From: an uncultured Collinsella sp.
Lineage (GTDB): Bacteria > Actinomycetota > Coriobacteriia > Coriobacteriales > Coriobacteriaceae
NCBI GenBank assembly: GCA_958428675.1
Contig: CAUAGV010000058.1
Span: 1 to 9,390, forward strand
DNA length: 9,390 bases
Reading direction: 5' to 3'
Shown here: positions 6,332 through 9,390 of the stretch, one piece after another
How positions within the stretch are numbered: the first letter of the stretch is position 1
Layout: each line of letters opens with the position of its first letter
Notes under the pieces: generated by a model
Told to the model about the DNA's origin: nothing
Databases searched by the model: none
What the model saw: only the letters and a program-made list of their open reading frames with translations
Program-made: the position numbers and the translations under genes

Positions 6332-7049
6332 GGGGAAGGTCCTCTCCCTCGGCCATGCGACCGAGCAGAATCGCGGTTACGGGACGCAGGTCCTCGGGCA
6401 CCGTCACCTTAAGGTTATCGCGCGGGCTCTGGACGCAGCGGACGCGCCCACCCATGCGCTCGACCAGCGACGAATCATCGGTACCGATAAAGCCCTCGGC
6501 AATCGCCGCGGCATGGGCGCGCTTCATAGCATCGACGCTAAAGATCTGCGGCGTCTGCGCGGCCCAATAGAGCTCACGCGGCGGCGTCTCGACGATATTA
6601 TCGCCGTCAACGATCTTGAGCGTGTCAATCGCGGGCTGGCCGCACACGACACCGTCGAGAGCACGGTCGCTCACGAGCACGTCGATAGCGTGGTCGATGG
6701 CCTCGGTCGTAATGAGCGGACGAGCGCCATCGTGAATGGCGACGTATTCAAAGCCCGCCGGAACCGCATGCACGCCGGCACGGGTGGAATCCTGACGGGT
6801 ATCGCCGGCATCGGCAAAGCTGATGGGCGTGTCATAGTCAAACGGGTCGATGGCCAGGCGGCGCATCTCGGCACGACGCTCGGCAGGGCAAACCACCACG
6901 ATGTGGCCGACCTTGTCGCTACGATCGAACGCGCGGATGGACCAGCTCATAAGCGGACGGCCCGCTACATTGACGAGCTGCTTGCCACCGGGATTACCAA
7001 AGCGCTGGCCGCTGCCACCGGCAACGACCACGGCGCATACGGGCGCCAT
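6321..7049 (-). CDS. ispD: 2-C-methyl-D-erythritol 4-phosphate cytidylyltransferase
   Basis: A 242-aa nucleotidyltransferase of the MEP pathway. It uses CTP and methylerythritol 4-phosphate to make CDP-methylerythritol and pyrophosphate. The glycine-rich CTP-binding loop VVVAGGSGQRFG (7-18) is followed by the conserved lysine K23 in PGGKQL. Further family signatures are GDTRQDST (82-89), HDGARP (106-111), AAQTPQIF (163-170), TDDSSLVE (190-197) and NLKVTVPEDL (212-221). The disA stop and the ispD ATG share a base in TAATG, a classic coupling arrangement. The next gene is ispF, two steps later in the pathway; the intervening kinase ispE is not in the window. Confidence 0.96.
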   Translation of the reverse strand: MAPVCAVVVAGGSGQRFGNPGGKQLVNVAGRPLMSWSIRAFDRSDKVGHIVVVCPAERRAEMRRLAIDPFDYDTPISFADAGDTRQDSTRAGVHAVPAGFEYVAIHDGARPLITTEAIDHAIDVLVSDRALDGVVCGQPAIDTLKIVDGDNIVETPPRELYWAAQTPQIFSVDAMKRAHAAAIAEGFIGTDDSSLVERMGGRVRCVQSPRDNLKVTVPEDLRPVTAILLGRMAEGEDLPHVQ

Positions 7050-8116
7050 TATGCGTTCCCCTGTTTGGTGCCCTTCATGCGGTACAGGGAGTCCGCAAGA
7101 ATGGCAGGGTTGTTAACGCCAAAGTCGCCCAGGCGCTCCGGATCCTCGCTGATGTCGTCCATGAGCTCCTGCAGCGAGCCGTACTCGTCGACGATCTTCT
7201 CGGCCACGCCGTCGCGCACGACGGACACGCGCGAAAGCGTGCGCAGGCCCAGCGGTGTCATGACGGAGTCCTCGTCCAAGTCGTCATAGCCCAGAACTGC
7301 CGCCACGTGCTGCGGGTCGGACAGGTCCTTAGGCGTCATGCGGCTCAGCTCGGCGCGGATCTTCTCGGCGTTTGCCTCGGAGGAATCGCTTGCGTAGTCG
7401 CGGATCATCAAGTCGTATTCGGTATCCATGCTGGAGCCCGCGAGCTGCTCGAGCTGCATCTGCACGAGCTTGCCCTGGTTACCCAGCTTGACGATGCATT
7501 CCTTAAGCTCGGTCTTTGCCTGTTGCATGATCTCGAAGCTCGAGAAAATACCGGTGATGTCGGCGAGCGTAACGTAGTCGTCGAGCTCGAGGGCCGTCAG
7601 GCGCAGCAAGGAGCGATCGAGCGACTGACGGGTGGTCTGAAGCGTGGCGACGAGCTGGTTGACCGAGCTCATGATGGTGGTGACGGGCTGGATCTCGTAG
7701 CTCTTGCCGTGAACGTACACGTTAACGACGGCACGGCGAGCCGAAACCGAGATCACGATGGCATCGGTGAGCACCGACATGCGAGCGGCAGTACGGTGAC
7801 GCATGCCCGTCTCACTCGTGGCGAGCGAGGGATCGGGATTGAGGTGGAAGTTGGCGCGCAGGATCTGGGTGAGGTCGCCATCGATGACGATGGCGCCGTC
7901 CATCTTGGAAAGCTCGAACAGGCGGTTCGAGGTAAACGAAATGTTGAGCGGGAAGCCGTCGTTACCGGCAGCGAGCACGTTTTCGGTGTCGCCGACGCAG
8001 ATAAGGGCGCCCAGGTGACCGGCGATGATCATGTCGAGGGCGGTGCGGATCGGCTGACCAGGTGCCGTCAGGCGGATGGCCTGTTCCATACGCTTTTGCA
8101 GCTCGTTCTTATCCAA
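7049..8116 (-). CDS. disA: DisA, diadenylate cyclase (c-di-AMP synthase, DNA scanning)
   Basis: A 355-aa protein that makes cyclic di-AMP from two ATP. In Bacillus it scans DNA and falls silent at branched structures. The N-terminal DAC domain carries the DGA motif (73-75, in KMDGAIVIDGD) and the ATP-binding RHRTAAR motif (106-112), both intact. A helical linker (about 150-280) and a C-terminal helix-hairpin-helix DNA-binding region (about 285-340, VMTPLGLRTLSRV and DFGVNNPAIL) follow, so this is DisA rather than CdaA or CdaS. The start is TTG at 8116, 7 bases after GGGAG; upstream in-frame codons reach a TAG without another start, and nearby ATGs are out of frame. It is first in the operon and diverges from mntP across an intergenic region with a large palindrome. 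No convincing promoter was identified. Confidence 0.95.
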   Translation of the reverse strand: MDKNELQKRMEQAIRLTAPGQPIRTALDMIIAGHLGALICVGDTENVLAAGNDGFPLNISFTSNRLFELSKMDGAIVIDGDLTQILRANFHLNPDPSLATSETGMRHRTAARMSVLTDAIVISVSARRAVVNVYVHGKSYEIQPVTTIMSSVNQLVATLQTTRQSLDRSLLRLTALELDDYVTLADITGIFSSFEIMQQAKTELKECIVKLGNQGKLVQMQLEQLAGSSMDTEYDLMIRDYASDSSEANAEKIRAELSRMTPKDLSDPQHVAAVLGYDDLDEDSVMTPLGLRTLSRVSVVRDGVAEKIVDEYGSLQELMDDISEDPERLGDFGVNNPAILADSLYRMKGTKQGNA

Positions 8117-8185
8117 GGCATCGCTCCCATCGTGTACGCTCCATAAACGCTAAATAGTTTCTCACGGTTTGTCCCTGCGGCGCTT

Positions 8186-8271
8186 GCGAAATCCGATGCT
8201 TACAGAATGAGCGAACACAGCTGAGAGCCCAACCCAAATCAGCTGTTCATGTGGTAGCATCGGGATTCGCA
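8186..8271. repeat. Imperfect palindrome in the disA/mntP divergent region
   Basis: The outer arms GCGAAATCCGATGCT (8186-8200) and the complement of 8257-8271 match at 13 of 15 positions. An inner 8-bp dyad ACAGCTGA/TCAGCTGT (8217-8224 and 8239-8246) shares nearly the same centre. There is no T-tract, so a terminator is unlikely. It lies where both divergent promoters should be, which suggests regulation of one or both genes. Confidence 0.45.
8252..8260 (+). promoter_or_regulatory. Candidate extended -10 element for the mntP riboswitch RNA
   Basis: TGG-TAGCAT fits an extended -10 (TGn plus four of six -10 bases), about 15 bp before the riboswitch. No good -35 box is visible at 16-18 bp. It is listed because a promoter must lie immediately upstream of 8275. 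Confidence 0.3.
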
Positions 8272-8274
8272 TAA

Positions 8275-8372
8275 ATGAGGGAGTAGTCGCGTGATCGGGT
8301 TCGCCTCCGGTGGCGCGGCAAGTCAACACACTGGCCGATGCGGCCTGGCTTGCCTTAATGAACGAGACTCGT
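8275..8372 (+). promoter_or_regulatory. yybP-ykoY manganese riboswitch
   Basis: The closing helix P1 pairs ATGAG (8275-8279) with CTCGT (8368-8372). The two conserved loop strands follow in their family positions: GGAGTAG (8280-8286) right after P1, and AACGAGA (8361-8367) right before its 3' strand. GGCAAG (8317-8322) pairs with CTTGCC (8349-8354), next to GTCAACACACTGG, as in known members. The yybP-ykoY family binds Mn2+ and controls Mn2+ exporters, matching mntP directly downstream. P1 overlaps the terminator stem at 8366-8409, so metal binding should stabilise P1 and allow read-through (an ON switch). Confidence 0.88.
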
Positions 8373-8409
8373 GGCTGTGCGCGCAACGCGTACGCCACGG
8401 GTCTTTTTT
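8366..8409 (+). terminator. Riboswitch expression platform: Rho-independent terminator
   Basis: GACTCGTGGC (8366-8375) pairs with GCCACGGGTC (8394-8403, one G-U). The helix continues inward through GTGCGCG/CGCGTAC (8377-8383, 8387-8393) around CAA, and is followed by six T (8404-8409). The 5' strand contains the whole 3' side of riboswitch P1, so P1 and terminator are mutually exclusive. Confidence 0.9.
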
Positions 8410-8462
8410 GTTACTCCCCCAAGAGGTACACGCGGGCCCGCCCGCAGAGAGGGAGCCAGACT

Positions 8463-9041
8463 ATGGGACTCGCAGAGCTTGTGTTGCTCGCTATCGGCCT
8501 TTCTATGGACGCTTTTGCCGTATCCATCTGCAAGGGCCTTGGCATGAAGAAGATCAACCTTAAGGCCGCCGTAGTGCTCGGCCTGTTCTTTGGCGGCTTT
8601 CAGGCCGGCATGCCCGTAATCGGATGGGCGCTCGGCAGTCAATTCATGGGCATCATCGGACCCATCGACCACTGGATCGCCTTTATCCTTTTGGCCTTCA
8701 TCGGCGGCAAAATGCTGTGGGAGGCCTTTACCGAGGACGAGGATGAAGGCGACGGCAAGGATGCCGAAAAGATTGACCTGGGCGAGTACCTGATCCTCGC
8801 CATCGCCACCTCAATCGACGCCCTGGCCGTGGGCATCTCATTTGCGGCGCTCTCGGTTGACATCGTTCCCGCTGTATCGCTTATCGGCATCACAACGTTT
8901 ATCTTCTCCGTCGCCGGCGTAGCGATCGGCCACACCTTTGGCGCGCGCTACGAAAAACCCGCCACCATCGTGGGCGGCGTCGTGCTCACCCTCATCGGGC
9001 TTAAGATCTTGCTTGAGCACCTCGGGATCCTCGCGATATAA
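8463..9041 (+). CDS. mntP: MntP manganese efflux pump
   Basis: A 192-aa integral membrane exporter that lowers cytoplasmic Mn2+. It shows about six hydrophobic membrane segments in two inverted halves, each with a conserved acidic signature: LSMDAFAVS (D16) in the first helix and TSIDALAVG (D119) in the fourth. Further family marks are KGLGMK (24-29), FGGFQAGMP (43-51) and IGGKMLWE (80-87). An acidic cytoplasmic loop (EDEDEGDGKD, 91-100) separates the halves. The start is ATG 8463 after GAGGGAG with about 7-nt spacing; a longer frame open from 8310 would run through the riboswitch and terminator and is rejected. Regulation by the upstream manganese riboswitch supports the assignment. No clear terminator follows before the next gene. 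Confidence 0.95.
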   Translation: MGLAELVLLAIGLSMDAFAVSICKGLGMKKINLKAAVVLGLFFGGFQAGMPVIGWALGSQFMGIIGPIDHWIAFILLAFIGGKMLWEAFTEDEDEGDGKDAEKIDLGEYLILAIATSIDALAVGISFAALSVDIVPAVSLIGITTFIFSVAGVAIGHTFGARYEKPATIVGGVVLTLIGLKILLEHLGILAI

Positions 9042-9080
9042 AAAACGCCTCTCATAAGCCAACGTCAATGTAGGAGTCTC

Positions 9081-9151
9081 ATGCAGAGTTTTGCATAATG
9101 CCTATTCGTGCAGACTTTTGCATGTCATACTGATATGCAAAAGTCTGCACG
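9081..9151. promoter_or_regulatory. Three-operator array upstream of the HipB-like gene
   Basis: Three 16-bp sites with the form TGCA-N6-TGCA start at 9081, 9108 and 9135, an exact 27-bp spacing. Sites 1 and 2 agree at 14 of 15 core positions. Site 3 is the reverse complement of site 2, so together they form a perfect 17-bp inverted repeat (9107-9123 and 9135-9151) with an 11-bp centre. CATACT (9126-9131) in that centre is a possible -10. The ribosome binding site AGGAG starts at 9154, so bound protein would block transcription of the antitoxin gene. Autoregulation by HipB at repeated dyads is known for hipBA; that this HipB binds here is inference. Confidence 0.75.
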
Positions 9152-9164
9152 TTAGGAGATCGCC

Positions 9165-9390
9165 GTGGATACCCTTCCCATCACCACACCGCGCCAAGCT
9201 GGCATCTACGTGCGCCAGGCACGCGAGACTCAGGGTCTCACCCGTGCCGCCCTCGCCAAAAAGGCCGGTGTTTCGGAGCGTCTGCTCGCATCGCTCGAGC
9301 TAGGAGACGCCATCGGCATTCGACTCGACAAGTTGCTGGTGATTTTCGACGCTCTTGGACTGGCGCTCGCAGCACAAGGACATATAAGCA
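9165..9390 (+). CDS. HipB-like XRE-family antitoxin, cut off by the window
   Basis: Seventy-five codons are visible with no stop before the window ends. The start is GTG 9165, 6 bases after AGGAG. The protein is an XRE/Cro-type helix-turn-helix. Helices run over PRQAGIYVRQARETQGLT (9-26), RAALAKKAGV (27-36), the recognition helix SERLLASLE (37-45) and the RLDKLLVIFDALGLALAA tail (53-70). This order and the LxKLLxIFDALGL pattern match HipB antitoxins. HipB normally dimerises, represses its own operon and neutralises the HipA kinase encoded next, so a hipA gene just to the right is expected but not visible. The upstream array of three dyads fits autoregulation. It differs in fold from the HTH fused to the HipA-like protein at 1260-2600. 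A standalone XRE regulator is the alternative. Confidence 0.85.
   Translation, partial: MDTLPITTPRQAGIYVRQARETQGLTRAALAKKAGVSERLLASLELGDAIGIRLDKLLVIFDALGLALAAQGHIS

Noticed and set aside
2721..8146. Very long plus-strand open frames opposite the minus-strand operon (2721-4247, 4301-5860, 6312-7289, 7307-8146)
   Set aside because: They are antisense shadows of rlmB, cysS, ispF, ispD and disA caused by high-GC codon use. They have no recognisable domains, while the minus-strand products have complete motif sets.
8310..8462. N-terminal extension of MntP from the in-frame start at 8310
   Set aside because: It would translate the riboswitch aptamer and the terminator. MntP proteins begin near the first membrane helix, and ATG 8463 has a good ribosome binding site.

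Overview
The window is GC-rich bacterial chromosome. The tightly packed set disA-ispD-ispF-cysS-rlmB-yacP, the high-GC codon third positions and the tRNA and gene style point to a Coriobacteriia actinobacterium, most like Collinsella. That assignment is inference from the sequence alone; no database was consulted.

Layout. Positions 1-226 hold three minus-strand tRNA genes (Met, Thr-GGT, Tyr), served by a strong promoter at 289-318. Positions 319-960 encode no protein but are rich in hairpins: a 19-bp perfect inverted repeat at 533-598, and three related hairpins spaced exactly 80 nt apart at 651, 731 and 811. A Rho-independent terminator follows a second threonine tRNA (TGT, 961-1035). A plus-strand gene (1260-2600) then encodes a helix-turn-helix domain fused to a HipA-like kinase, behind a 28-bp inverted repeat that covers its promoter and ribosome binding site.

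Positions 2628-8116 are a minus-strand gene string, read in the order disA (c-di-AMP synthase), ispD and ispF (MEP isoprenoid pathway), cysS (cysteinyl-tRNA synthetase), rlmB (23S rRNA 2'-O-methyltransferase) and a yacP-type NYN nuclease. Most junctions are overlapping or only a few bases wide. The exception is cysS-rlmB, where 143 bp hold a 103-nt near-continuous hairpin. Its non-Watson-Crick positions become G-U wobbles or tandem G-A pairs only in the RNA made in the operon's direction. I rate this the best candidate in the window for an undescribed structured RNA.

On the plus strand, mntP (manganese exporter, 8463-9041) lies behind a recognisable yybP-ykoY manganese riboswitch (8275-8372), whose closing helix overlaps a Rho-independent terminator (8366-8409). 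At the right edge a HipB-like antitoxin gene starts at GTG 9165 and runs out of the window. It is preceded by three TGCA-N6-TGCA operators spaced exactly 27 bp apart. The housekeeping block is therefore bracketed by two unrelated Hip-type modules: a single-gene fused form on the left and a probable two-gene hipBA form on the right.
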